In this document: one piece after another, positions 1 through 12,002 of the stretch
How the letters are laid out: each line of letters begins with the position of its first letter
Numbering within the stretch: position 1 is the first letter of the stretch
NCBI RefSeq assembly: GCF_036417845.1
Contig: NC_089991.1
Coordinates: 13,113,001 to 13,177,000 of the forward strand
DNA length: 64,000 bases
Source: Apteryx mantelli
Taxonomy: Eukaryota > Chordata > Aves > Apterygiformes > Apterygidae
Reading direction: 5' to 3'
Notes under the pieces: generated by a model
What the model was told of the DNA's origin: nothing
The model's database searches: none
Seen by the model: the letters and a program-made list of their open reading frames with translations, nothing else
Translations under genes and position numbers: made by a program

Positions 1-12
1 CGCTAGGCAGGC

Positions 13-57
13 GTCCCCAGCGTTCCCGGCATCCCCGGCGTTCCCGGCGTCCCCGGC
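13..57. repeat. Short 9-bp tandem repeat in a GM2A intron
   Basis: Five consecutive 9-bp units of the form GTTCCCGGC / ATCCCCGGC / GTCCCCGGC lie at the very left edge, in the intron after GM2A exon 3. Units differ by one or two bases. The array may extend beyond the window edge. No function is suggested. Confidence 0.7.
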
Positions 58-94
58 GCGGGGCACGGCCGAGGCAGCTCAGTGCTGAGCGTAC

Positions 95-3000
95 CGCTTT
101 GAAGGGGCAGTGGCAAGGGATGCCGTAGGTGAGGAGGGGCTCCGGGCAGGTCATCCCCGGAGGGATGAGGTTGTCCAGGATGGTGCAGACGTCACTGTAG
201 GTGCAGCTGCCCAGCTGGTCGATGCAGGGCAGCTGGATCCAGAGCTCGCCCAGCTCCTTCTCCACGACCACGACCGCCTGGAAGAAAGGAGGTCCGACAC
301 CGGTGCAGCCCGCAGGCGCTGGTGCTCCGCAGCTCCTCCACCGCATCCCACCCCGTCCCTCCTCCACTTCCACTCAGCCATCTGCCCTCCATTTTTGGGC
401 TCAGACTGCAGATTGTCCGGCTTAGCACCTGCATCGTGGGTAACTGCAGGGAGTGGGGTAAGTGCAGATTTGCACCGGCACAACTAAGCTCAAAACAAGC
501 CTGTTTGCAAGCTGATGGGCCAGTTCACAGCAGGAGGGGTAAAACGCAGGATGGAACAACATGGGAGACCTCCCTGAGGGCTGGAAGTGTCTCATCCAGC
601 ATGGCTCAGCAGAGGTTAAACTTCCCCTCCCCTGCTCTCAAAAATTAATTCCTGGTTTCCTCCAGACTCTTTACAGCACCGAGCACCAAAGGTGCCAGCA
701 GGGCGACCTCCCACGGCAATGCAAGAAGCACCAGCTCATATCTCTGGTCCCACCGCAGAGCCCAGCGCCAGGCTGCAACGTGCCAGCCCCGACCACCCAG
801 CAGAGCCCAGCGCTGTCCCGGCCCTCGGCAAGCCCTGCAAGGGCAGAGCCCGGGCGGCTGCGAGGGGCCGATCCCGACGGCGCTGACGCCATCCGCCTCA
901 GCACCCCGTGGCACACGGGGATGGGATGGGAGATAATCCCAGCCCTCGCGGGGAGCCTTGTGATCCGAGGGGGGAGCTGCGCTCCCGTTGCCTCTGGGTG
1001 TTTGTGGGGCCGTCGCATGCCTCTGCCTCTCGGCCATCTCCTTCCCCTTCCTGCTTTTGGTTCCTCTCTCCCCACAGGTTTCACTTTCCCTCTTCCAGCC
1101 TTGGCTGGGCTGCTGAGCAGAGCTTTGTGCTCGCACCGCCTCCAAGCTCCCCGCACGCCCTCTCCTCCCCTTCTCCCGCAGCACCCCTTCCAAAACCTCC
1201 CCGCCGAGGGATGATCCCGCGCACGGCCGGGCCAGCCCCGCTTCGGCAGCGCCCTTCCCATGCCTGCCGATGGCTCAGGCCCGCCGCAGCTCCGCTCCGC
1301 AGCCAGCGCCGGGTGTTTTCCTGCCTGGCCGCGTTCCCGCCGGGACGCTCCCTGTGGCCCGGCCCCAAACAGGCACCACGGCGTTGCTCAAGTCGCCCGG
1401 CGCGGCTTGGCCCCGGGCCACGGGGCGCTGCGGCGGGGGCAGAGCGCCACGCGGGACGTGTTGGGTCTCATCCGACCCGCGCGTGCGGAGCAGGGCTGGG
1501 ATGAGCCCTGGGGGCCGGGGTCAGGTAGCACCCGCGGTCCAGCCCGGCACGGCTCCAGGCGCCCACTTCCCTCCGAGGGCTACTCATTCCCGCGCCCGCT
1601 GGCTGGGCACGTCGCAGCTCCCGGCGCTTTCGCAGGGCGCTCTGCCGCCCCGGGCAGCACCTCGGCCCCGCGTGTCCCGGCACGTACCTTCAGCGGGGAG
1701 GTCAGGGCCTTGGCACTGGTCACGGCGGCGCTGATCCGCAGGCTCCCCGGGATGGTGATGGGGTCCGGCGCCACGGAGAGGCTCTGGAGCACCACGGGAT
1801 CCTTCCCATCGCCGCAGTTCTCCCAGGAAAAGCCTCCAACCTGCGGCGTTGAGGGACAGGACTCAGACTCAGCGCCGCAGGTGCCCCCGGGGCGCTGGCC
1901 CCGCGTCCCCAAGGCGCTGTGACCGCGATGGACCTCAGACGCTGCTCGGGGGCTGGAGGGCACCCCGAACCCACGCTCCCGCTGCCACACAGGGCTGCTC
2001 GCAAACACAGCCCCAAGGAGCCTCAGGCCCCCCAAATGCCAAAGAAATGCTTCACCTGCTTATTAGACTTCCAATTCTACAAGTCTAAAGGCATTTTAGA
2101 AACTCTTTTCTTCAGAAAATAATTGCAATAAAACTCCTTTCTATCCTTTTTACTGAGTGTTCCCTGGCTGCAATTTCCAAACCATCTGTTAGGCCATACT
2201 TAAAACACTTCACATGCACACAAGGTAAAAATTAATTTTCATGCCAACTTAAATGAAACAGAGCTATGCCTGTGAAAGCGGAGGCGCAAGAGCACGGGAG
2301 AAACAGTGCAGGGACAGCAGTGGCCGTGCTGCCTGGGGGAGCTGCTAGACTCCTCGGGGAGGTCACCTGTACTCATGCAACCTCCGAATTGAGCCCAAAC
2401 CAGCCTAAAGTGAAAAGCTCACTGCAGGGAGAAATAACCAGCCCGGCTTGTTCGCTCAGCGCCCTGGTCCACCGGCTCCTGCCGTGTGATCCTGCACGGG
2501 AGTGGGAACCACGCTTGTGCTTTACACTTCAAAACCTGCTCAACATTTCCATACTGCCTGCTGCTGAGCGAAGGCAGATGAGCCTGACTCACTCGCATGG
2601 TCGATACCTCTGTTCCCCAGACACCTCCGAGCTCTGCAGCTCAACCGGTTTAATGACTGTCTGGATGAGCCTGGAAAACAGTTTTGTCCTGTGGGATAAT
2701 GAAAATCCACACGCAGGGGCTGTCATATGCATGGGGGCATTGCTCGTGTCCTGCCGAGCGGCACCGCTCAGCTGAGGTGCTCCCATGGGAGCTGCTTCGG
2801 AAGGGGGAAACAGAGCAGTGCCAGTAGCATGGCCCAGAAACATCAGCCACCTGCAGCTGCATCACCGGTCCCTTTCAGTCCTGCTCTCGCTCCCAGGCAG
2901 CAGTCCCAGGCTGGGCACAGACGGCCGGGTGCCCAGCCTGGCTGAGGAGCCGTGCGGGAAACCCCCGCAGGGAGGCCGGTGTCTCCTCTGAGTCCCACCC

Positions 3001-4808
3001 GCGCCTGCTGGCTGCGATCACAGCCAACGCCGAGGGTTGGCAGCTGCAGTCGGAGCCCTCTGCTCCCAAACCACGAGCCCAGAGGGGATAACGCAGGGGA
3101 GCCACCTGCTCCAAGGCCCACCACTGCCTGACCCCGGGCGGCTGCAGTGCCCAAAGCAATGCACAGAGCAGGCGGGTCCCGGCGGCACCTCGGAACCTCT
3201 CCGCCGCCCGGCTCCTGCGGGGCTCCAGTGCCGGGGGCCAGCTCTCCTGAAAGGAGGCAAGGGGCTGCCACCTTTGGGCCAGTCGCCAGGCTTTGGGGAA
3301 GTCTCTGCTTTGAGAACCTCACGGCCAGGTGAAAGCAGCTAAAGCAGAAGTGATATTTAAAGAACCTAAAGAAGAACAGAAACATGGGGTCAAGCACCAA
3401 GACGGCCACCCCTTAACCTGCGGTGAGCTGGCACGTCTCGCGGCAAGAGCTGAGCTCCTGCGCCTCCCTAACCAGGCACCAGCCTAATTGCAGGTGTTTC
3501 CCCAGTGGCAGAGACGGGATGAGCCAAGAGGAAGCTCCGGGCTGCCCACCCCGAGCAGGTTTGGCTGGAGCAGCCCTGCTATCTCCAGCAGCAGCCGGGG
3601 CTTGCCTGCCTCAGCAGGGAGCCGGGAGCCGCAGCCCGGGGCACAGGCCGTACCGGTGGAGACTGTATTCCCTGGTGCCAGCGCCAAAACCCAGTGGGCA
3701 GCGCTGCCCACGCAGCCCGGCCCAGCCCGCTTGCCCGCCCTGGCCCCTGCCACCGAGGACACCCCGGGGTGCAGGCTGGGGCCCAAAATTTCGCAAGAGA
3801 CAGGTGAGCCTGGCTGGAGCCCCCGCTCCCCCCTGCACGCAGACCTGCAGGCGGAGAGGCGCCAGGGGAGCTCAGTGCTGGAGCGTGTGCATGGGGCTGT
3901 GCCGAGCTGTGGGGTAGCACAGACCCCCCTGCTGCCTTGCAGAGCCACCCTCAGCCTCCCTAACCAGGCTTCCCCTTCCTTGCCAACATCAGCCTTCCTG
4001 AAAAGAAAGGGATACTCAATGCTAGCCAAAGGCCAAGCAGAGATCCCCGTGTTCACCAAAGCTGCAAGGATATTTCCTGTGTATCTCCTAATCAGTGCAC
4101 GTTGATTCATCTGACCCAATACTACGCGTGGGAACAAGGCGGCGGTGTGAGCTGTTGATCTGGAAAACGCAAATGAACTGAAGGAATAAAATCAGACCTG
4201 CTGAGACGCTGCACGTCAAGCGCAGCTAAATGCAAAGAGGTCGGCTGGGCATTTCAGCGCAAAATGGTTTGTTCAAGCCGAAATTCCTTTCTGCCGGGAA
4301 AGGAGGCAAGGCTGAACTCCAAACGCATCTCTAGCCCTGATCCCAGCAGCCCACTGCGGTTAATCCGCTCCTCACTCCCCCGCCACCCCGGCGGCAGACA
4401 CGCAGCGCGGATCAGACGCTGCGAGCCCTTTTGTGCCAGGCTGGGCAGAAAGCGCTTTTGACCTCTTGCAGAGCCCAGCGGGAAGGGGAAAGCTCTTCCT
4501 GCGGGGCTGCGTCGCTCGGCCACTGCCGGCCCGCTCCGGCAAGCGCTCCGCTCCGCTCCCCTCCGCGCAGGCCGCCGGAGCCGCACCGACGCCCCCCGGG
4601 GCGTCCCCGCACAAGCCCCGCTCGGGGCCGCCAGCCCCGTCCGCGCTGCTCCCTGCGGAGGCAGCAGCGGGGCGAAGGGTCCCGGACCTCCTACCTTCCT
4701 CAGCTTCCTGGCCCCGCTCCGCTCCACCAGCACCTGCGGGCGCCCCGGCCCGCCGAGCGCCGCCGGGCACAGCTGCAGGGCGCAGAGCGCCAGCAGCGCC
4801 GCTCGCAT
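95..4808 (-). CDS. GM2A: GM2 ganglioside activator, exons 1-3 (3' end off window)
   Basis: GM2A is the lysosomal lipid-transfer cofactor that lifts GM2 ganglioside out of membranes and presents it to beta-hexosaminidase A. Three minus-strand coding exons join in frame: 4695-4808 (38 codons), 1688-1840 (51 codons) and 95-277 (61 codons). All have GT/AG borders. Exon 1 starts with a hydrophobic signal peptide ([20 protein letters not shown]). Exon 2 carries [12 protein letters not shown] and [13 protein letters not shown], the start of the activator domain. Exon 3 carries [28 protein letters not shown] and PCHCPFK, so the disulphide cysteines of this part of the fold are present. The last exon (lipid-binding C-terminus) and 3'UTR lie left of position 1. 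The match to human GM2A is clear; the intron between exons 1 and 2 (1841-4694) shows no other gene. Human GM2A also points away from CCDC69, as here. Confidence 0.93.
1841..4694. other. GM2A intron 1, no recognisable gene
   Basis: This is a GC-rich intron with an AT-richer patch near 2040-2270. Open frames on both strands are short, overlap each other and show no family resemblance. I see no mobile element or RNA gene. Confidence 0.6.
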
Positions 4809-5095
4809 GTCGGCGGCGGCGCGCGAGCGCGGCCCGGGCGGCGCCAAGCAGCCGCGGCGGGAGCGGCGGGAGCCGCGCGGGCGGGGGCGACGCGCGCCCG
4901 GGGCCGGCGGCGGCGGCGGCGGCGGCGAGGCGGGCGGGAGCCTCCCGGGCAGCGGCGCTGCGGGTCTGCGCTCGCGCGGGCGGCGGGGCAGCCCCGGATG
5001 CCGGGCGCAGCGCGGACGCGCCCTGCCCGCTCCTCGCCCGGCCCGCCCGCGATTCCCCTCCCTCCTCCCCTCCGCCTGCATCTGCTCAGAGATTT
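4480..5095 (-). promoter_or_regulatory. CpG-island promoter of GM2A
   Basis: This is a dense run of CpG dinucleotides and GGCGG/CCGCC boxes spanning GM2A exon 1 and the 290 bp upstream on the minus strand. No TATA box stands in an obvious position, so a dispersed CpG-type transcription start is likely. A 17-base T run on the plus strand (5113-5129) closes the island on its upstream side. Confidence 0.65.
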
Positions 5096-5112
5096 TCCCT
5101 TCCCCCTTCTTC

Positions 5113-5129
5113 TTTTTTTTTTTTTTTTT
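5113..5129. repeat. Homopolymer T17 (A17 on the GM2A strand)
   Basis: Uninterrupted T tract about 305 bp upstream of the GM2A start codon, at the edge of the CpG island. A similar tract stands upstream of CCDC69 at 13741-13759. Confidence 0.85.
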
Positions 5130-5378
5130 GCCAAGCGCAGGCCTGGAGCTGCAGGCAAGCCGGGACGGGAAGCGGTGTCTTCCCAGGCGCCCGGGCCTGC
5201 CCTCTGCCGGTACGGCAGGGCCGCCGGGAAAGGGAGGCCGGCGCGGGATGCCCAGCCTCAGCCGGGCCCTCTCCCCCTGTGCCCACCCTCCGGCCTGGCC
5301 AGCGGCTCCGGCAGCCCATCTCCTGCTCCGGCAGCTGCCTGTCCCGCACGGGCCAGCTGTGGTGGCTGCAGCACGTGC

Positions 5379-6772
5379 AAGGTCTTCAAAAGAGCTGGAA
5401 GGAGGACCCAGGGAACTACAGGCCAGTCAGCCTAACCTTGATCCTTGGAAAGGTGATGGAGCAGCTCATCCTGGATGTCACCTCCATGCATGTGAAGGAA
5501 AAGAAGGTGATCAGGAGTAGTCAGCGTGGATTCACAAAGGGGAAATCATGCTTAACGAACCTGATAGCCTTCTTGGATGGAATGACTGGCTGGATAGATG
5601 AAGGGAGAGCAGTGGATGTTGTCTATCTTGACTTCAGCAAGGCTTTTGACACTGTCTCCCATAACATCTTCATAGGTAAGCTCAGGAAGTGTGGGCTGGA
5701 TGAGTGGACAGTGAGGTGGATTGAGAACTGGCTGAATGGCAGAGCTCAGAGAGTTGTGATCAGTGGCACAAAGTCCAGTTGGAGGCCTGTAGCTAGCGGT
5801 GTCCCCCAGGGGTCAATCCTGGGTCCAGTCTTGTTCAACTTATTCATCAGTGACCTGGATGAAGGGACAGAGTGCACCCTCAGCATGTTTGCTGATGACA
5901 CAAAACCAGGAGGAGTGGCGGATACGCCAGAGGGCTGTGCTGCCATTCAGAGAGACTTGGACAGGCTGGAGAGGTGGGCAGAGAGGAACCTCATGAAGTT
6001 CAACAAAGGCAAGTGCAGGGTCCTGCACCTAGGGAGGAATAACCTCATGCACCAGTACAGGTTGGGGCCTGACCTGCTTGAAAGCAGCTCTGCTGAGAAA
6101 GACCTGGGAGTCCTGGTGGACAACAAGGTGCACATGGGCCAGCAATGCGCCCTTGTGGCCAAGAAGGCCAATGGTATCCTGGGGTGCATCAGGAAGAGTG
6201 TTGCCAGCAGGTCAAGGGAGGTGATTCTCCCCCTCTGCTCAGCCCTGGTGAGGCCACATCTGGAGTACTGCGTCCAGTTCTGGGCTCCCCAGTACAAGAG
6301 GGATGTGGCACTACTGGAGCAAGTCCAGCGAAGGGCCACAAAGATGATTAGGGGACTGGAGCATCTCTCTTATGAGGAAAGGCTGCGAGAGCTGGGCCTG
6401 TTCAGCCTGGAGAAGAGAAGGCTGAGAGGAGATCTTATCAACGTGTACAAGTATCTTAAGGGAGGGTATCAAGAGGATGGAGCCAGACTCTTTTCAGTGG
6501 TGCCCAGTGACAGGACGCAAGGCAACGGGCACAAACTGAAACACAGACACTTCCATCTGAACATGAGAAAAAACTTCTTCACTGTGAGGGTGACAGAGCA
6601 CTGGAACAGGTTGCCCAGAGAGGTGGTGGAGTCTCCTTCTCTAGAGATATTCAAAACCCGCCTGGACGTGATCCTGTGCAATGTGCTCTAGGTGACCCTG
6701 CTTGAGCAGGGGGGTTGGACCAGATGATCTCCAGAGGTCCGTTCCAACCTTAACCATTCTGTGATTCTGTGA
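5379..6772 (+). mobile_element. CR1 LINE retrotransposon, 5'-truncated
   Basis: This is the 3' part of a chicken-repeat-1 non-LTR retrotransposon. One open frame runs from 5396 to the TAG at 6689-6691 (431 codons). It contains the reverse-transcriptase blocks [23 protein letters not shown] (motif A), [20 protein letters not shown] (motif B) and MFADDT (motif C, FADD). These are followed by the conserved C-terminal region [11 protein letters not shown]...[16 protein letters not shown]...[15 protein letters not shown] short 3'UTR follows with TTGGACCAGATGATCTCC and the tail ATTCTGTG repeated twice, typical of CR1. The 5' end is truncated within ORF2, as for most CR1 copies; the exact breakpoint near 5379 is approximate. 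Just upstream of codon 5396 the frame appears shifted by one base relative to the usual [14 protein letters not shown]. The long open frame suggests a fairly young insertion. It lies about 570 bp upstream of the GM2A start codon. Confidence 0.95.
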
Positions 6773-9700
6773 TGGGCTTGGTACCCACCGCAGACTTGCA
6801 CTGGCCCCCTCCGGCCCCAGTGCAGCCCCCTCGGCACAGGACAGGTGGCAACTAGAGAGGAAAAGGAGATACTTGAGAGACCGGATACAATACCACGTGT
6901 GCCGTGGGAGTGTGGAAGTACCTAGATACCGGGCAGTGGTTTGCTGCAACGATAAAGAGACACCCTGCTACCCAGTGCCCCTCTCTCCACCGGTTTGGTG
7001 TTTAATGCCCCCCTCTTCCATCCTTGCCCCTTCCAGCACCCATTTTCCATCCAGAGCTCCTCCAAGCTGCCCATCATACTGGAATGTGGCCAGGTGATAC
7101 CACACAACTGCTTTAAGTCATGAATGACTCATGAATATGGATTTTCCCCCAGATTCTGGTAAATAGGTGGGGGGGGGTTCTGTTGAAAGCCTGAGCTCCC
7201 TCCTGCTGCCCCTGCAAGGAGAGAGGATTGAACATCTGACAGCATGAGGCGATGGGGGGCAGAAGGGGAACGTCCCCAGCTTCCTGGCCCGGCAGGTTGC
7301 CTGGCCCCTGGGAGATTCCCATGAGTGCCTCTGTGGCAGAAGGACTCTCCTGACCCAGCGCTCACTTTCCAAGAAGCCGTGGCTGGACCCTCCGCACGTC
7401 TCACGGGCACCAAGAGCAGAAGGTAGGGGCTGGAAGGGGCTGAGCCAACTGACCACACAGGACATGAGTGTGGCAGGTCTCAACTCTTTCTTCTCCTCCA
7501 AGGTGCAGTTAGGACCTCTGAGCAGGACCCTTCCTGGCCGCAGCTTGGCTCTCTCCTTGCACATGAATCCCGGCTGGCCCCCCCCGGGACCAGGAAATCA
7601 CCGCAAGGCAGGGTTACTGTCCGAAATGGCACGCCAGGGCGGCTCTCTGCTCCGCCAATCACCCAAATGAGCCTCAGAGCCACCTCACGACACTGAACAG
7701 ATCAAGAGCAAACAGATCCCAGCCAAAACCTGGCCGCGCTGACCTTCTCCGCACCATGTGTCAGGGACGAGCGCGGGCCCCCGCCCCCATGGGCACGGCG
7801 GGATACCGGAGCCCTGCTGGCAGATGCCGGAGAGGCGCCCCTCGGATATCCAGCGCTGCACGTCCCCGCGGGAGGAGGGCTGCGGCCCCGTAACGCTCCC
7901 AGGCCCTGGGACGGGTCGCGCGGCTCGCCGGACCCCCGGCTCCGCTCTATTTTTAGCCGCTCGTCCTTATTTAGTAGTGAGGCTGGCCGGGAGCATGCGC
8001 GCGGGGCGCGGGAGCTACCCAGCCCCGCAGCGACAGCTGCGTCGCTACCAGCCCTCGGAGGCTTAAGGGTGAGGAATAAATAGCCCCATTCCCGCGGGCC
8101 CCGTCCTCCCGCCTGCCGCCTGCTATGGCCGCGCTCTTCCTGGGTGCAAGAATGTAAGTTATCCCCCAGCATCGGTTTCTGCTTCCACTTTTGCCTTTGG
8201 GAAAAAAAAAAAAAGTAACTATTAAGACAATTTAACCCACATCATCTTTTTGTTTGAAAAACACAGACAGAGGCAGGAATGATTTGAAATCACTGCTCCT
8301 CCTAAAAGCAGAAGCACGTATGACCTCGAGCCAGCACTCCCGAGAGCCAGGGGACTCCCCCAGGTACAACCAAAGGAGTCTGCAACTTTTTTCTTGGGCT
8401 CCAACACATGCAAGATCCCCTCCAGTGCAAATAATTTTCTGAGTTATCTTGCGCCATGCAAAGCCCAAGTCACGAGCTCTTGCAGATCTGGCCTTTGATT
8501 TGCATTGAAGAGAGCCAGCAAAGATCAGAGACAATGTTAATGACTTCTTTATGTCTCGTTTACAAAAACAAATGACTGCAAAAGATGTGCGTGGTTGCAG
8601 AGCACAACCACAGACCACCCTCTCCCTGCGGGTCTGGGCTGGGGTGGGTCCAGCCTGACCCCATGCAGAGGCTCACGGGGCCTCCTTGGCCAGCGGGAGC
8701 ATTGCCACAGACTGGCTCCTCACCCGCATGTTGAGCTGGCCAAAAATCTTCCAGCAAAATCTTTTTCTCCCCTTTTTTTCTTTTTTTTTTGGTCAGAAGA
8801 CAAGTTTTTGAAAAAAAGAAATATATAAGAAAGAATGACCAAATCAAGTATCTGCTTCCTGCAGCAAATCTTATTTTCACCTGGCAAAATTCATGTCCTG
8901 AAAATTGTTTCAGGTATAAACTTTAAATTCTCACAGTGGAGAACAAGTGCCCCAGATGCCCTTGGAGCAGCGTGAGGAGCGGTGAGCCCCTCGGGGGAAG
9001 CCTCTGCTGGGAGCTACAGCACCGCGGTAATTCAGGTCTCCGGCCCCAAACAGAGCATGGGACTTGGACTGAGCGTCCCGTTGGTACAGAGCGGGTGGCG
9101 AGAGCACGGGAGCCTCAGCAGACCCGCGCGGCTCGGTCCCGCCACAGAGCTGCGCTCACCGCGACCGGCCCGTCTGCGCGTGGACAACCCCTCCAGCCCC
9201 GTACCGCGGGCCGGGCGCCCCGGCTCGTCACACATCCTACGAGTTCATACCAACTCCGGCTTGCACCCACTCCATCCCGACCAGTCCTTGCCAGCTAAAA
9301 CTGGACGGAGAGCTGAGACGCTTCAACAGCTTGCGTAAATACTTCTCTTATCCATAAGCTTTGGCAAACACTTTAAATTAACATTGGCACAAAATAACTC
9401 CCCGTCAGGTCGGCTGTTATCCCATTTACGGCAATTCAGCTGAGGATGAGATAAACCTTCTCCGGATCACTTTTCCAGGCAAAACCCTTGAGATATCTCC
9501 AGCCACTATCATCACTGGGGACCCAGAGGAATTGTGATAACACCGTCCCGCGCTTGCTAAATGTCTCGCTGGCCCCAGGCTGCTGGGCACGAAATCCCCG
9601 ACCAGCCCACGTTATCGGCCCCAAGGCTGGGGCCGAGCTGGCGGCTGGTGGGGCCAGGGCAGCTCCGCTCCTCCTGGCGGAGCCTCCCCCGGTGCTCATG

Positions 9701-11990
9701 GCCTTCTCGCTGTCTCCCAGTTGCTCTTGCTGACGGGGAAAGGAGGATCGAGGAGGATCTCCCCTGGCCCGGGAGGGAGCTGCTGCCCCTGGGGACAGCA
9801 CCAACGTCCCCACGATGTGCAGAAAATGAAGGGTCGGCGTTTCCCCACCTGTTACAAAGCACTCCCTGCTCCTAGGTCCAACTAGGGGGACAAGGACGAG
9901 CTGTTAAGGACATCCCGCTCCTGCACCCCTTGGAGCCCCGCTGCTTTGCTCTACAGCACCTGGGCAGAAAAGCTGCTGGCTGTTTTAACCACTGCCCTGC
10001 AAAGGGAGTAAATTATCAATGCACTGGGGCAGGGGAAAGAAACGGATGAAGCAGGGCTGATAGGTGAGATCTCTCCAGTAAGGACACATCCTGCACAGCC
10101 CACACAGGAAGGACCTGAGAAATTGAGGAATTGATAAAATAAAGCTAAATTAAGAAAGCTTTGGGGCAGCAGGGACTGACAGCTCCGGCAGGCAGCACCA
10201 CGGATGAACCTGCGGGCTGAAGGAAGGATGTAACCTCATCTGGTGCCGCCTCTTCTGCGAAAGTCAGTAGTTTACAGAAACAGACTTTTTTTTATCTGAT
10301 GGGGCAAGCCCAGCCCAGCCCAGCCCAGGAGCCGGCGGCGCTAGGGAGAGGGGAGGCTCCTGCCGGGCTGAACGGGGCCGCACTAAAAGCAGAAGTTACC
10401 ACGAACACACATGCAAACATGCACAAGCATGTTTCATGCACAAGCAAGACATTATGCCGGTTGGACACACAGTTATCTGCTTCTGTTCCCCGCGACGGCA
10501 CCAGCGGATGCAAATTCAGCCCAGAAACACGCATGTGCTTCTGTTATCCCACATACAGGCCTTGAGCCTTTGAAATCTGCACCGGGTTTTTAATTAACCC
10601 TGAGGAGGTGGAGACCAGCTCCTTACACTGAGGAGCCTTTTATCCATCAAAGGATCTCCTAAGCCTGAAAAATAAATACTCTCATTCGGGGAAGGAGACT
10701 TGCCCTGTGTGTGCAATATTTAGGGCGATAAGAACTGAGACGCTCTTAATAAGTTTCTAAACCAGCAGCGCTGTGGGAGCTGAGTGCCAGGAAGCGGAGA
10801 TGACTCACAAAACTTCACCCAGGTTGTGCAGCACCCACCCGAAAGGACGCAGGCAACTGGTCCCACCAGTCCCTGCGAGACTCCCCGCAAACCTGGGGCT
10901 GCTCCTTGCTTTCGCCGCCCTCGTACCGAATCGGCATTTCACAACTTCCCTGGGGAGTGGAGGTGTCCCATCACAGGTGTGACACGGCCAGCCTCAGCCC
11001 GGAAAAGCACCTCCCAGCCACGCCGGCGGCCGCGGGAACACCCTCGCGGGCCGGCCCCGCGCGGCCGGGGCTGCGCCGCGGGAGCCGCGGCCACACGCAA
11101 GCCCAGTGACGGCGGCACGCTGGCAGCCCTGCAGCAGCGGTTGCTTGGACGTCTCCCAGGGCGTTATTTGGAAAGTGTCAAAATAGAAATCTGTTGAGAA
11201 AAGCTGGCAATGTTTCCATTAGGGCAAAGCCTCGTCACCAGGTTGAAACGCTCTTACTTCAGCAGTGCTGGATGGGAAAGTTTGATTTTTCACGTGGAAA
11301 TGTATTTTCCTTTAGTAACGTCAGTTATTTCATACTGTTAAAAAGGCATCATCAGAACTGAAATATTTAAAGGAACCTGCCTCCCCTCCTAATTTTTAGG
11401 CAGGGCACTCTCAAATCCCCGTGTTTCCCTCTCTTTTCAGGACCCATTTCCAAACCACAGGATTTCCTCCTGGAAGTGGGCACCCCAGCTCCAGGCCCAG
11501 CATTTGGGGTGGTTGGGGTACTCCAGAGTGGGGGTGGACAGAGTGCAGTCCCCCAGGCAGTGTGGGCAACACCAAAAACATCCTTCAGCCAGCACAGCTA
11601 CCCCCGGAGCAGGGCTTTTGCCAGGAGAAAAACACCGTAAACCCACCACCAGCACAAGTTTCAGTAGAAACTTCATGGGCCGAAGGCAAAAGCCAGGCTG
11701 GGCCCTGCCTTTGCCTCTCGCATCCCTTCTCCCGCTCACGCCGCGGAGCTGGGGTGGGTTCACCAGGGCACCCCTGCCCTGGGGCAGCCCTGCTCTGGCT
11801 GGACCCCAGCCCCACTGCGGGGGCCCTGCTCCCCCAGCCCAGGCTGGAGCATCCCCAGCATGGGGGTCCCACTCCCCCTGCCCCAGACGGCGCATCCCGG
11901 GTGCAGGGGGCCCAGGGCTAGTGCACTCCCGGTATGGAGGGCCAGAGAAGGAGCACCCCCAGGGTGGGGGGTCCTGCTCCTCCTGCCCAC
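6773..11990. other. Intergenic region between CR1 and the CCDC69 minisatellite
   Basis: No coding exon with family resemblance was found on either strand. CpG-rich pockets lie near 7770-8110, 9070-9240 and 10990-11110. AT-richer stretches lie near 8160-8600 and 8740-8930. A short poly-G run occurs near 7171. Any regulatory role for GM2A or CCDC69 is unproven. Confidence 0.6.
7770..8110. promoter_or_regulatory. CpG pocket with a MEF2-like element
   Basis: A CpG-rich block contains CTATTTTTAG near 7948, which fits the MEF2 consensus YTAWWWWTAR. A second AT motif, CCTTATTTAG, lies about 20 bp on, and GCATGCGCGC follows. Candidate enhancer or unannotated promoter; the call rests only on base composition and motif matches. 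Confidence 0.3.
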
Positions 11991-12002
11991 GATGGAGCAC
12001 CC

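Noticed and set aside
4433-6691. A 752-codon plus-strand frame covering the GM2A promoter and CR1
   Set aside because: The first ~320 codons are antisense to GM2A exon 1 and its CpG island; only the part from about 5396 is real CR1 coding sequence. The join is chance.
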